The notes beneath the pieces were generated by a model, which was given only the letters and a program-made list of their open reading frames with translations, searched no databases and was not told where the DNA came from. The translations under genes and the position numbers were made by a program. Positions 50,564 to 60,770 of a stretch of 64,000 nucleotides of DNA are shown in pieces; position 1 is the stretch's first letter; each line of letters begins with the position of its first letter. Origin of the DNA: Hyphomonadaceae bacterium (GTDB taxonomy: Bacteria > Pseudomonadota > Alphaproteobacteria > Caulobacterales > Hyphomonadaceae); NCBI GenBank assembly GCA_016714495.1, contig JADKDU010000001.1, positions 682,001 through 746,000 on the forward strand, written 5' to 3'.

Positions 50564-52942
50564 CTAGAACGACATCCGGCCGATGATCTGATAGACTGGG
50601 CCTGCTTCCTCGCGCTCAAGCTCATACTCGTCGTCGATCGCCCCATCGATCTGGTTTGCAAGCAGCGCATACTTGCGGAATTCTTCCTCCTTCTCCGAGT
50701 CGAGCAGGTTCGAGCCCACGAAGCGCAGTGTGAAATTGTCGCCGAACGACTTCTCGACGAAGATTTCGAGGTCGGCGCCGTAGGACGTCACCACCTCCTC
50801 GCCGACGACACGGCTCTCAGCGTCGCCCTGCTTCCGGTAAGTGGCGCCGAAAGCAGCATCCCACGCGGTGATGTCATGGATGAAGCCGAAGTTGTAGACG
50901 TATTCCGACTGGCTATTGAAGCGGCGCGAACCGAACTCGTCGTCCACGTCACTGTCGAGCCACGAGTAGTTGGCGAACACGCCCGTATCCGGCAACCCGA
51001 AGGACGACAGGTCGGAGGACAGGTCGAACTCCACGCCATAGACTTTGCCATCGCCCGTGTTGCGGACGCCGAAGATGTAGGCGAGATCATCCGGCGGATC
51101 ATCAGCGGAACCCGGCGCGCCGGTATTGTAGATCTCGATGAGGTCTTTCACGTCGCGGTAGAAGAAGTTGATGCCGGCGATGCCCGATTTGCCGAGCTGA
51201 TGCTCGTAACCAATATCGAGGCCCCAGGCGGTTTCCGGTTCGAGTTCCGGATTGCCCTGGAAGTCGTTGGAGCCCAGCTCTTCCTCGCGTACGCCGGCAA
51301 AGAGGAATTCGAACGGCGCATTTCGGATGGTGCGGGCGACCGAGCCGCGGATACGGCCGGCGCTGGACACCTCCCAGGCGAAGTGCGCCGAGGGAAGAAC
51401 CGTGGTCTGATCCGTTTCCGCACCGTCGACCTCCAGCGTCACGTTCTCGACGCGCAGGCCGGCTTCCCAGCTGAACGGACCGCTGTTGCCGCTGACCAGA
51501 GCGTAGGGATCCACGTTGGTGCGCTTGATGTGGCTGGCGGTGTAGCTGATCGCCGGATCTCTATAGCTCGGCACGCCGGCGCCACTTGCGTCAGGCGCCA
51601 GCACGGACCCGTTGGACGGGCTGACGCGGAACCGGCCGTCGCCGAGCGTAGTGTCGCGCTCCTTCTCCTTGAACTGCACGCCGAACTGCAGCTCGAGGCC
51701 GCCTAGGTCGCGCTCGTGGTCGACCTTCGCCTTAAGCTAACGGTCGTCGATCAGGAACGGAGCAAGATCCCTGGTGAATCGATCGAGTTCCGGATAGCGG
51801 CGGTTGGCTGCGGGATCGCCCGTGGCGGGCAGTTCGCTGCCGCGCAGGTATTCGGCTTCATTCTCGAACTCGAATGTGTCGTCCCTAAAGGAGGCAAAGC
51901 CCACCTTGAAGTTCGTAACGCCGCCGAATGCTTCGAGCTTGTAGCCGCCGTTCAGCGAGTAGCTTTCCTGATCGATGTCCACATCGTTGGAGTTGACCAC
52001 AGCGAGCTGGCGCAGCGCGCGCTCAGTCGCGAGGCCGGTCGACAGCGACGCATATTCGAGCGAGTCCTCGTCTTGCAGACGCTCGGTCTTCACGAAGAAA
52101 CCGTCGAACGACAATTGTCCGTTCTCGCCGGCAGGCGTTTCCAAAGCGAAGTTGGCCGAGTAGTCGGTGCCATCGCGCGTGTCGCGCTGGTCCTCGATGT
52201 TCAGCAGTTCGCCGCCGACATCGTCGTAGCGCAGCGACGTCTTACGTTTGGGATTGTGGCGGCCCTGGACGCTCGCGCCGAGCAGCAGGCGGCCTTCGCC
52301 GATCTTGCCGCCCCATACGGCGCCAACCGATTCGCGAACACGACCGTCGTCGAACGCCAGCGCGCCGAGGCGGACATAGCCGCCTTCAAGGTCATAGCCA
52401 TCTTTCAGCACGATGTTCAGCGCGCCCGCCATCGCATCGCCCGAGCGGTTCGCCGAAGCGGAGCGTACGATCTCGACCTTCTCGATGAGCTCCGCAGGAA
52501 TGCGGTCGACGAAGAAGGCGGTGTCGGCGCCGTTGCCGATCGCGCCCGAGGACGACCCGGCGCCGGGAACCTCTTCGCCGTTGATCAGGATCTGCGTGTA
52601 GGCCGGATCAAGGCCGCGCAGGCGCACGCCGTCCGATTCGAGGACGTCAGACAGGAAAGTGACCGAGGGCACGCGCTTCAACGCGTCCCCGGCCGTCAGC
52701 GGCTCGAAACGCTGGAAATAGTCGGTGTCGTAAACAAGCACCGGCGCGGTTTCTTCCGTGCGGTCGCGATAACCGATGCCATTGATGACCACGACATCGC
52801 TGGCTTCCGTGACCTGATCAGTCGGGGCGCCGGCGCCCTGCGGGCCCTGGGGCGTCTGCGCGAAAGCGGGCTGCAGCGCTGCGAGCGACAGGGCGGCGCC
52901 GGCTACGCTCGCGAGGTGCGACCTCTTCAGGAATTTCGTCAT
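50564..52942 (-). pseudogene. TonB-dependent receptor interrupted by one in-frame amber codon
   Basis: The frame of 793 codons starts with a signal peptide (MTKFLKRSHLASVAGAALSL) at an ATG with GGAGGG upstream. A TonB plug domain (TAGDALKRVPSVTFLSDVLE, RLRGLDPAYTQILINGEEVP and EKVEIVRSASANRSGDAMAG) comes next. The full barrel follows, ending YQIIGRMSF with the terminal Phe needed for insertion. At 51737-51739 a TAG follows FLIDDR; coding resumes in the same frame as LKAKVDHERDLGGLELQFGV. A single GAG- or CAG-to-TAG change would explain it. The downstream phytase suggests a receptor for phytate or inositol phosphate. Confidence 0.85.
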
Positions 52943-53089
52943 CCATACCCTCCATCTAGTGTTGGAGGGGCTCTAGTGGCGACGTGTGACAGCGGGCACA
53001 CGGATTTGCTGAGGTTCTATGACAATCAACATGTGTGTATTTGTGCCACAATCGTTGCGGCCTGGCCGCGCCGCGGCTAAGACGCCGCC

Positions 53090-53785
53090 ATGCCACTCAC
53101 GATCATAGGCGTCGATGCGGACGATACGCTCTGGCACACGGAAACCGTGTTCCGGCTGACGCATAGACGGTTCAACGAACTGCTGTCCGACTTCGCGGAC
53201 GAGGACGCGCTGGAGGCCAGGCTGGCCGCCATCGAGCGCGAGAACATGAAGGCCTACGGCTATGGCGCGAAGGGCTTCACGCTCTCGATGCTGCAGACGG
53301 CGTTGGAGGTCAGCGAGGGCAATGTCTCGACCAGGGTCATCCAGGAGTTGCTGAGCGCTGGCCGCGAGATGATGACCCATCCCATCGAGCCCCTGCCCGG
53401 CGTCGAGGAGGCGCTGAAAGCGCTGAAGGAGCGCGGCCGGCTGGTGCTGATCACCAAAGGTGATCTCTTTCATCAGGAAAGCAAGCTGGCCGCGTCGGGT
53501 CTCGGCTCACATTTCTCGGGCGTCGAGATCGTTTCGGAGAAAACGCCGGAAATCTACACGCGGGCGTTCGCACGCCATGGCGGTTTGGCGGAGTCGTCCC
53601 TCATGACAGGCAACTCTGTGAAGTCGGATATCCTGCCCATGCTCGCCGCCGGCGGCTATGCCGCGCTGGTGCCCTACCCTCTGGTCTGGGAACACGAGCG
53701 GGCGGAAAAGCCAGTCGACAATCCGCGCTATCGCGAAGTGGAAACCCTCGGCCGCCTGCCCGCCTGGCTGGACGAGATTGGCTAG
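53090..53785 (+). CDS. HAD-superfamily hydrolase
   Basis: The 231-residue protein has the four HAD motifs: GVDADDTLWHTE (nucleophile Asp in DxD), LVLITKGD (Thr), a Lys in the EIVSEKTPEIYTRAF segment, and MTGNSVKSDILPMLAAGGYA as the acidic/metal motif variant. The cap between motifs I and II is helical (C1 type). Such enzymes are phosphatases; the substrate is unknown. A start at 53090 begins the first strand directly. It is divergent from the TonB receptor. Confidence 0.85.
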   Translation: MPLTIIGVDADDTLWHTETVFRLTHRRFNELLSDFADEDALEARLAAIERENMKAYGYGAKGFTLSMLQTALEVSEGNVSTRVIQELLSAGREMMTHPIEPLPGVEEALKALKERGRLVLITKGDLFHQESKLAASGLGSHFSGVEIVSEKTPEIYTRAFARHGGLAESSLMTGNSVKSDILPMLAAGGYAALVPYPLVWEHERAEKPVDNPRYREVETLGRLPAWLDEIG

Positions 53786-53885
53786 CGCCGGATGCTGATA
53801 TTCTTCATGGCGGGTTCATGTGGAATTCGGTAAGGGGCGAGGCCTTGTAAAATTCGCGAATAGCGGACTGGCTTGAGGAGCGTTC

Positions 53886-54212
53886 ATGAAACTGGCGGCC
53901 GCAACACTTCTGTCTCTCGGCTTTCTCACGGCGCCGGCGGCCCTCGCGGATCCGATCCGCGACGTCGCGGCGGTTAATGCAATCGTCGAGCAACGCTGTG
54001 CGATGTGTCATATGGAAGAAGACGACGCCGCTCCCGCCCTGGGCACGGTCAAGAAGCTCGAGCCCGCCGCGATCGCGGACATGCTGATCAGCGGTTCGAT
54101 GTCGGCGTTGACGCCGGACCTGACCCCGCAGATGAAACGCGAAGTCGCGGTGTTTCTCAGCGGCAAACCGCTGCCCGCCTCGGGCGACCTGCCGGAAGTG
54201 ACGCTCAAATAG
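53886..54212 (+). CDS. Small periplasmic c-type cytochrome
   Basis: The 108-residue protein has a signal peptide (MKLAAATLLSLGFLTAPAAL then A) and one haem-binding CxxCH (residues 38-42, EQRCAMCHMEE). A Met is available downstream (SGSMSALTPDL) as possible sixth ligand. The short class I-like fold suggests an electron carrier. It lies convergent to the PQQ-type dehydrogenase fusion, so they could be functional partners, but no direct evidence shows that. GAGG lies 4-7 bases before the ATG. Confidence 0.8.
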   Translation: MKLAAATLLSLGFLTAPAALADPIRDVAAVNAIVEQRCAMCHMEEDDAAPALGTVKKLEPAAIADMLISGSMSALTPDLTPQMKREVAVFLSGKPLPASGDLPEVTLK

Positions 54213-54246
54213 GCCGCGTCGAAAACTGAACGCACGACCCAAAAAA

Positions 54247-54278
54247 GAAGCGCCGCGGTTATCGCACCGCGGCGCTTC
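54247..54278 (-). terminator. Terminator of the dehydrogenase-PEBP gene
   Basis: GAAGCGCCGCGGT (54247-54259) pairs with ACCGCGGCGCTTC (54266-54278), a perfect 13-bp stem. On the minus strand it continues with a TTTTTT run (54241-54246). It serves the minus-strand gene and may also slow the plus-strand cytochrome transcript. Confidence 0.85.
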
Positions 54279-54297
54279 CATGTTCAGTCGAGCCTGA

Positions 54298-56273
54298 TCA
54301 GTTCGCCTTCGCAGGCGGCGCGGTCGGGCTCGGCGCCGGAGGCGGCGCACTCGGATCGACCTGTCCCAGACCCACGACGACGCCCGAAGCGAGGACATGA
54401 TCCTTCATCGGCGCGATCAGCTCGTCATAGGTTTTCGGCGCGAAGTCGGCCGGCAGCATCGTATCCAGCGCGAAGACCTGGAACTGATAGCGGTTCTTCG
54501 GACCCGCCGGCGTGCGCGGCCCGAGATAGGGTTGCGCCACGCCTTTATAGTTCGGGCCGTAGATCGCGCCGGCCGGCTTGCCTTCCGGTTTCATGCCGGC
54601 GGAAAGCTTGAACAGATTGGCGGGGAGGTTCACCATCGTCCAGTGCAGCACTGGCCCGCCACTACGCGTGATGAACTCCGGATCCTGCATGATGATCGCG
54701 TAGGACTTCGTGCCGATGGGCCCTGCGTCCATTCAAGGCCCGGGAACATGTTGTCCTGGTACTGCGTGTACTTGAACGGAATGTCCTCGTTATTATTCCA
54801 GCCCGGCGTCGTCACGGAGAGCCTGCCGCCGTCTTTCGCCGGCAGCGTCACGAGAGCCAGCAGGTGGCCAGCCACCGGCGGCTCGGTGCGGGCCGGCGCG
54901 TTGCCGACCGGCGCCGCAGTCGCCACCGCCGCCGGAGCAGCCGTCGCGGCGGGAGCCAGCGTTGATGCGCCCGACGCCTTCGCCGTCACTTTCAGCAAGC
55001 GCGCCGCAGGACCGTCGGTCAGCGCATAGAGCGCGCCATCCGGGCCAACAGCGATGTCGCGATAGCGTTCCCGGCCTTCGCTGAAGGACAGACGCTCCTC
55101 ACCCAGCACTTTCTCGCCATCCATAGTCAGGCGCGCGATATAGTTGGAGTTGAGACCGGAGACGAAGATCGAACCCTTCCAGGCCTTCACGACGTCGGAA
55201 TTGTAGTACGTCATTGCGCCCGGCGCGATCACGGGGTCCCAGTAGTAGAGCGGCTGCTCGATGCCAGTCTTCTGCGAAAGCCCTTCACCGATCTTGGTGT
55301 TTGCAGCGCCGTATTCCACGCCATAGGTGACGGATGGCCAGCCATAGTCTCTGGCCTTGCGGGCAATGTTGATCTCGTCGCCGCCCTGTGGTCCGTGCTC
55401 CATCTCCCAGAGTTCGCCCGTCGCCGGATGCAGGAAGGCGCCCTGCACGTTGCGGTGGCCATAGCTCCAGATTTCCGGACGCGCATCGGACCGGCCGACA
55501 TACGGGTTGTCGGCGGGGATCGTGCCGTCGGTCTTTATCCGCACGATCTTGCCAAGACCGCTCTTGAGGTCTTCGGCCTGCACGCGGCCGGGAAGGATCG
55601 AACGCTCGCCCTGCGTGACGAACAGGGTGCCGTCGCGAGCGAATACAAGGCGCGAACCATAGTGGAGGTTGGACGCGAGCGACGGCGCCTGGTGATAGAT
55701 CACCTGCACGTTCTCGAGCCGGGGCTGCGCGCCATCGATCAGCTTGGCCTTCGCGACGGCGGTGTTGTTCGTACCATCGGCCTGCGGTTCGGAATAGCTC
55801 CAGTAGACCATCTGGTTGGTGGCGAAGTTCGGATCGAGCGCGACATCGAGAAGGCCCGCCTGCCCGCGCGCCACCACTTCCGGCACGCCATTCTTGATCG
55901 CGGCAGAGAGGTTGCCGTTCGCATCCGCGATACGGAATTGGCCGGCGAGACGCTCAGTGATCAGGAACTTTCCGTTGGGCAGGAACTCGAAGCCGAATGG
56001 CGTCACGAAGCCCGAAGCCACGGTTGTGACATCAAATGCCACGTTGGCCTGAATGGCCGGCGCGCGCGTCTGGTACGTGAAGGCCGGCTGGTAGCCGCCC
56101 TTGTTGCCAGGACGGGTTTCAGCTGGCGGACCGGTTACAGGCGCGGGAGTGGGAATGCTGGGCGCCGCGGTCGCAGCCACCTGCTGTTCCGCGCCAGGAT
56201 CAGTGTTGGCGCAGGCCACAAGCGCGAGGAATGAAACCGTCGCGGCCAAGCCGGATGCAAATCGAGTTCTCAT
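54298..56273 (-). pseudogene. PQQ-type sugar dehydrogenase fused to a PEBP domain, frameshifted
   Basis: The N-terminal part (to about residue 480) is a soluble glucose/sorbosone dehydrogenase-type beta-propeller lipoprotein (lipobox LVAC). Its motifs are VTPFGFEFLPNGKFLITERL, GRSDARPEIWSYGHRNVQGA, EMEHGPQGGDEINIARKARD and YYWDPVIAPGAMTYYNSD. After an Ala/Pro linker a YbhB-type PEBP domain starts (FPGLEW). At about 54727 one base is missing. The rest, GPIGTKSYAIIMQDPEF, GGPVLHWTMVNLPANLFKLS and YLGPRTPAGPKNRYQFQVFA, is in another frame. Length is 3n+2, fitting one deletion. ATG 56273 has GAGG/AAGGAG upstream. The dehydrogenase half could still fold if translated to the premature stop. Confidence 0.75.
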
Positions 56274-56501
56274 CAACCTCAAGCTCCTTGGTGTGATCAT
56301 GTATCTAACTGAAAAACGGGGTGGGCATATGTTTGCCGTGATCACGGGAGCGAGAGGCAAGAAGCCGGGGACGTCTCGCAATCAATTTCCACTCCCCTTA
56401 CGGAAATGTCGTTATATTTTCGCGAGTATAACGATGGCGCGGATGCGCTGCATTCAACAAACCGCGATTGTGATACTCTATTTCTTCTCCGGACTGCCCG
56501 G

Positions 56502-56536
56502 ATGACGTAACTTCCGGTTCACGTCATGCGTATAGT
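56502..56536 (+). promoter_or_regulatory. Inverted repeat and -10-like box upstream of msrA
   Basis: ATGACGT (56502-56508) and ACGTCAT (56521-56527) form a perfect inverted repeat with a 12-base spacer. TATAGT (56531-56536) follows immediately. This lies about 70 bases before msrA in a 331-base gap otherwise without genes. It could be an operator overlapping the promoter; no cognate regulator is adjacent. Confidence 0.35.
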
Positions 56537-56604
56537 CCACACAGGCAAGAAGCGATCTTCGGCCTGAAGCACTTAAATGTTACAGACCTTCGGAGCTTCC
56601 TATC

Positions 56605-57192
56605 ATGCGCTTCCTGGTTGCCCTCTTCGCCCTTCTTTTCACCGCCGCCGCGCCCGTTGCGATGGCTCAGGATACGCAACAGGCCGTTTTCGCCGGCGGG
56701 TGCTTCTGGTGCATGGAAAGCGACATGCAGCATATCCCGGGCGTCATCTCGGTTGAGTCGGGCTATACGGGCGGCAAGGAAAAGAACCCGACCTACCGTG
56801 AGGTCGCAATGCACCGGACGGGCCATTACGAGTCGGTGCGCGTCACATACGACCCGAAGAAGATCACCTATGAGCAGTTGCTGTCGCGCTACTGGCCGCT
56901 GATCGATCCTACGGACGGCCATGGCCAGTTCTGCGATCGCGGTCAGAGCTACGCGCCGGCGATCTTTGTAACGCCGGACCAAAAAGACGCCGCCGAAGCT
57001 TCGAAGGCGAAGGTCATTTCGTCTGGTCGGGTCAATGGCCGGGTGATCGTGCCGATCCTGTCGCTCGGCGACTTCTGGCCCGCGGAAAGATACCACCGCA
57101 ACTACGCTAAGCAGAACAAGGAAGCTTACGACGCCTATCGCCAAGGTTGCGGCCGAGACCGCATCCTCGCCGAGGTGTGGAAGCTCCCCTGA
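56605..57192 (+). CDS. msrA: Peptide methionine sulfoxide reductase MsrA, exported
   Basis: MsrA repairs methionine-S-sulfoxide. The 195-residue protein has a signal peptide (MRFLVALFALLFTAAAPVAM then A) and the catalytic GGCFWCMESDM motif with Cys33 and Cys36, followed by the substrate region SGYTGGKEKNPTYREV, HYESVRV and DPTDGHGQFCDRGQSYAPAI. Cys residues near the C-terminus (YRQGCGRD) can act as resolving thiols. Periplasmic location fits the periplasmic peroxiredoxin and other envelope protection genes here. Confidence 0.93.
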   Translation: MRFLVALFALLFTAAAPVAMAQDTQQAVFAGGCFWCMESDMQHIPGVISVESGYTGGKEKNPTYREVAMHRTGHYESVRVTYDPKKITYEQLLSRYWPLIDPTDGHGQFCDRGQSYAPAIFVTPDQKDAAEASKAKVISSGRVNGRVIVPILSLGDFWPAERYHRNYAKQNKEAYDAYRQGCGRDRILAEVWKLP

Positions 57193-57603
57193 TCAGGCTG
57201 ACGTTTTCTTCGGCCCCTCAGGTCGCGTCGCCACGAACAATGCGCACGACAGCAGCACTGCAGCAGTCAGCCAGAACCATAGCGCTGGCGGATGCGCGAC
57301 TGAGACGACAACGAAAGAGAGCGCCATCATCCCGATCGCGAGGTACTTCACCTTGCGCGGTATCGCCCCATGCCGCCGCCACGCCACGACGGTGGGTCCG
57401 TATTTCGGATGATTCTCGATCCACGCCTCAAGCCGGCGCGAGGAACGCGCAAAGCACCCCGCCGCCAGGATTAGGAAGATCGTCCCCGGCATGACCGGCA
57501 AGATGTAGCCCGCGATCCCGAGACCCACGAACACCAGCCCCAGCACGAAGAAGAATGGCCGGGTCATCGAATAGGCTTGGGGCGACGGGTCGGGAGAAGT
57601 CAT
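57193..57603 (-). CDS. DUF454 / YbaN-family membrane protein
   Basis: The 136-residue protein has three hydrophobic segments and the family pattern FFFVLGLVFVGLGIAGYILP, then VMPGTIFLILAAGCFARSSR, WIENHPKYGPTVVAWRRHGA and a C-terminal helix. The function of YbaN proteins is unknown. It is convergent with msrA, ending directly at its stop. The ATG at 57603 is used. Confidence 0.85.
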   Translation of the reverse strand: MTSPDPSPQAYSMTRPFFFVLGLVFVGLGIAGYILPVMPGTIFLILAAGCFARSSRRLEAWIENHPKYGPTVVAWRRHGAIPRKVKYLAIGMMALSFVVVSVAHPPALWFWLTAAVLLSCALFVATRPEGPKKTSA

Positions 57604-57880
57604 CACAGGGATAATGTCCTGCGCCTTCAGGTCGGCAAGTGTAGTTGTTACCGCATCTCGATCTCATTTTGTAGCTGAAGGCTGAACCCCTTCTCGCAAC
57701 TCATTGGATTTATGTCTTTTTGAACCTGCAGACCGCGGATCGCGGTGCAGGAAAGCATCTACGTGGCGCCAGGTTTCAGCCCAACGTCATCGTCTGCTCT
57801 CCCGCACCGTTGCGTCGTTAGCCATGCCCGGCGGATACCTCGCGACGAGCAAGGGTAGGGGGCTTCAGGAATAAGCCCGC

Positions 57881-58837
57881 CTACTCATCCACCTCGGCGA
57901 CGCCTGCGAAGATCGCTTTCCGCGTGCCATTCTTGCGCCCTTCCCGCTCCATGACGCGCGCGCCGGAAAGCAGGTTGAACATGCTGTAATTGCCTTCAAG
58001 GCAGGCGTATTCGTAAAGCCCTTCAGTCTGGGCGTTCAGAGGCATCTCGCCTTTCCACGGCTGGGTGTAACGGGTCGGATCCTCCACCGTGTATTGATAG
58101 AGAATCTGGCCTTCGTTCGCGCGGGTGAAACGCTCGGTAACCTTGCCTTTTTCGGAGATGAAGCTGCCCTGCTTGGGCTCGACATTCGTGGTTTCGACCA
58201 CGAGCGTGTTGCCTTCATACCGGCCAGTTGAATCCCCACCCCATTTGGGCACAGAAGCGGGATTGCGCGCGCCCTTGAGCGAAATGATCCGCACATCGTG
58301 GATCATCTCGCCCAGGATCATCACGTGATCCGGGGTCTGAACGATCTGGATATTGTTGTTGTACATCGTGTTGCTCAGCACCGGTCCTGCGCTGCTGCCG
58401 AACCAGATGCACCGCTCCGACACGCCGCGGTCTTCGGGGTTGTCGCTGCCACGATCCGCATACTCTTCTTCCGATGAAGACAGGCCGCGCGTATTCGCCA
58501 GCTTGGGATCAAGGAAGGGGATCTGGCCGTTAGCAGGTTCGACGATCCACGACGAACGGTATTGACCGTTGATCCTTCCAAGGTCGGCGCCCGGATCCAT
58601 CCAGAAGCGATTGTAGGCCCGGTCGGGATTTGCATCCGTCAGCAGCGTATGCTCGGACTTGCCGGCTTCTTCCTTCGCGACGCGTGTGTAGATGTTGCGG
58701 TTGAACAGCTTGTTCCTTTCCTCTTCGCTCACGATCAGGCCCGACGCGCCCTGCGGGCGCGTCATGGTTGTAAGCGAGGCTGTGCTGAAGAAACCCTGCA
58801 GGTCCGGGGCGCCCCATCCCCTTCCTGCCGCCTTCAA
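57881..58837 (-). pseudogene. Secreted protein of unknown function, 5' end missing
   Basis: From about 58837 the frame encodes about 318 residues that look conserved: GAPDLQGFFSTASLTTMTRP, EEERNKLFNRNIYTRVAKEE, ERCIWFGSSAGPVLSNTMYN, VMILGEMIHDVRIISLKGAR and CLEGNYSMFNLLSGARVMER. Relatives start with a signal peptide before the PDLQG segment, but upstream of it the frame reads a Cys/Arg-rich stretch without a signal and without a good start. The next ATG lies inside the conserved part. The 5' end is probably lost or shifted. Function unknown. Confidence 0.5.
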
Positions 58838-59098
58838 CGCGCGCGAATTTATTCGATGCGCGGAGATGAAACAGCGAACCAATTCACGGCGGCGGGGAGG
58901 CCAACACCGTTTGACTTCAAAGTACAACAAGGCTGCCGAACGGCAATGAAACTGCTTGTGTTCAACTTCCAGAGGGCATGGTTCGGAGCACCCATTCACA
59001 GCGATAGGGATCCGTGGGCCAGTCCTAACGAGCCGCTTTTCCCGAAAATTCCGAGATCGTCCGCGTCTTCACGGTTTCGGGAACGGTTTTCACAGTCC
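58838..59098. other. Intergenic stretch before the tandem hydrolases
   Basis: Between the truncated secreted-protein gene and the first hydrolase promoter I see no supported gene. Minus-strand frames across it are Cys/Arg-rich and look non-coding. Confidence 0.4.
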
Positions 59099-59127
59099 TT
59101 GGCGCAGGCCCCTGTCCGGCTTACCCT
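59099..59127 (+). promoter_or_regulatory. Promoter of the first serine hydrolase
   Basis: TTGGCG (59099-59104) and TACCCT (59122-59127) are 17 bases apart. The upstream sequence TCCTTGGCGC and the downstream CAAGCGACCTCGAT...CAACAAGGCGC...ACAGGGGA are repeated before all three hydrolase genes, supporting function. Confidence 0.5.
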
Positions 59128-59174
59128 GCGTTCAAGCGACCTCGATTCAACAAGGCGCCCACACAGGGGAAGAG

Positions 59175-60626
59175 ATGTTCATGCACCGATCCAAGATGGG
59201 GTCGCGGCTGCTGCTGGCCGCCGTATCCTTCGCAGTTCTCGCAGCTTGTAGCGACAACAAACCAGCCGCGCCGGCCGAACCAGTCGCCGCCGCCGCCGCA
59301 CCCAAGCCGTCCGACGATCCGGCCTGGCCTGTCGCCGCCGTCGCCGATCCGACGACACTCGGCTTCACGACCGAAGGCCTCGCAGCACTTGACGCTCGGT
59401 TCGCCAAGGCGGTTGCTGATCAGGACTATGCCGGCATCGTCACCCTGCTCGCCAAGGGTGGTGAAGTTGCACAGTTCAACGCCTATGGCGTCCAGTCTGG
59501 CGATCCGAAAACCGGCGCGCCGATGACGAAGGACTCGATCTTCCGCATCTACTCGATGACTAAGCCGATCACCGGCATCGCGCTGATGCAGCTGTACGAG
59601 CAAGGCAAATGGCAACTGGATGATCCAGTTACGAAATACGTGCCCGAACTTGCGAACCTGAAAGTTCTCACCTTCAAGGACGGCAAGCCGGTCATGAAGG
59701 GCGGCAAGCCCGTGCTCGCCGACTCCTCGCGTCCGGCCACGATGCGCGAGATCATGAGCCACACAGCCGGCTTCGGTTACGGCCTCGGCGGCGATGATCC
59801 GGTCAACAAGGCGTTCCGGGATGATAAAGTTCTTCAGTCGAAGAACCTCGATGAGATGATCACCAGGGTTGCCGGCATCCCGCTGATCTACGATCCGGGC
59901 ACGCGCTGGTCGTATTCGATCTCGGTCGATATCCAAGGCTATATTGTCCAGAAAATCTCGGGCCAGAAGTTCGGCGACTATCTCAAGGCCAACATCTTCA
60001 CGCCGCTTGGCATGAACGAGACGTCCTTCATCCTGCCCGAAGACAAAGCTGCCCGCTTCACCGACGTCTATGGTTGGGACAAGACCAAAAACATGCTTAC
60101 GATCCAACCGCCGGCGCCGCTCACCCGCTATGACGCGGCCAACGAGCTGGAATCGGGCGGCGGCGGCTTGCTCTCGACGGCGCATGACTATGCGCGCTTC
60201 TCCCAGATGCTGCTCAACAAGGGCGCGCTGGCCGGCAACACGATCGTGAAACCGGAAACCATCGCGCTGATGGCGCAGAACCAGATCGGCGATCTCGGCA
60301 TCTACTCGGATGGCACAGCCGCCAATCCGGGCCGTCCGGGCCAGAAATTCGGTCTCGACTTCGCGGTCTACACCGATCCGGAAGCCGGCCAGAACCCGTT
60401 CGGCAAGGGCACGTTCTACTGGAGCGGCGCTGCCGGCACGATCTTCTGGATCGATCCGGTCAACGACACCTTCTTCGTCGGCCTGGTCCAGTCGATGGGC
60501 GGCAACCGTCCGGGCGCCATGAACTTCCGCAATGACAGCGGCAAGCTCATTCTTGACGCCATGAAGCCGACAGCTGCAGCCGCAACGCCGGCGGAAGCGA
60601 CCAAGCAAGCAGAACCCGCCCACTAA
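59175..60626 (+). CDS. Serine hydrolase lipoprotein, beta-lactamase/esterase VIII family (copy 1)
   Basis: The 483-residue lipoprotein (lipobox VLAAC, Cys25) has a class C beta-lactamase-type fold. The SxxK motif is SMTK (Ser127-Lys130) in FRIYSMTKPITGIALMQLYE; the second motif is the Tyr in GTRWSYSISVDIQGYIVQ; the third is the W-x-G in GTFYWSGAAGTIFW in place of KTG. This set is typical of family VIII esterases and PBP-like hydrolases rather than of true beta-lactamases. An Ala/Pro-rich linker follows the lipid anchor. It is the first of three tandem paralogues. GGGGAAG precedes the ATG. Confidence 0.85.
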   Translation: MFMHRSKMGSRLLLAAVSFAVLAACSDNKPAAPAEPVAAAAAPKPSDDPAWPVAAVADPTTLGFTTEGLAALDARFAKAVADQDYAGIVTLLAKGGEVAQFNAYGVQSGDPKTGAPMTKDSIFRIYSMTKPITGIALMQLYEQGKWQLDDPVTKYVPELANLKVLTFKDGKPVMKGGKPVLADSSRPATMREIMSHTAGFGYGLGGDDPVNKAFRDDKVLQSKNLDEMITRVAGIPLIYDPGTRWSYSISVDIQGYIVQKISGQKFGDYLKANIFTPLGMNETSFILPEDKAARFTDVYGWDKTKNMLTIQPPAPLTRYDAANELESGGGGLLSTAHDYARFSQMLLNKGALAGNTIVKPETIALMAQNQIGDLGIYSDGTAANPGRPGQKFGLDFAVYTDPEAGQNPFGKGTFYWSGAAGTIFWIDPVNDTFFVGLVQSMGGNRPGAMNFRNDSGKLILDAMKPTAAAATPAEATKQAEPAH

Positions 60627-60644
60627 CGGCGATCGGCACGAGCG

Positions 60645-60671
60645 CGGCGCCGGGATCATCTCCCGGCGCCG
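60645..60671 (+). terminator. Hairpin after hydrolase copy 1
   Basis: CGGCGCCGGGA (60645-60655) pairs with TCCCGGCGCCG (60661-60671) around a TCATC loop. The tail ACGTCTTCTT is only moderately T-rich. The same hairpin follows copy 2. Confidence 0.65.
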
Positions 60672-60770
60672 ACGTCTTCTTGGGCGGCCGCTTTGCGCCC
60701 TCCTCACGAATTTCCTTCATTTTCTTGGTCTGATGCCGCTTTCGCGCAATTGAGACCCGTAAAGCTGTCC

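Noticed and set aside
57725..57751. CCTGCA/TGCAGG hairpin with ACCGCG/CGCGGT inner stem
   Set aside because: It has no T tract and no neighbouring gene end at a suitable distance, so I cannot call it a terminator or attachment site.
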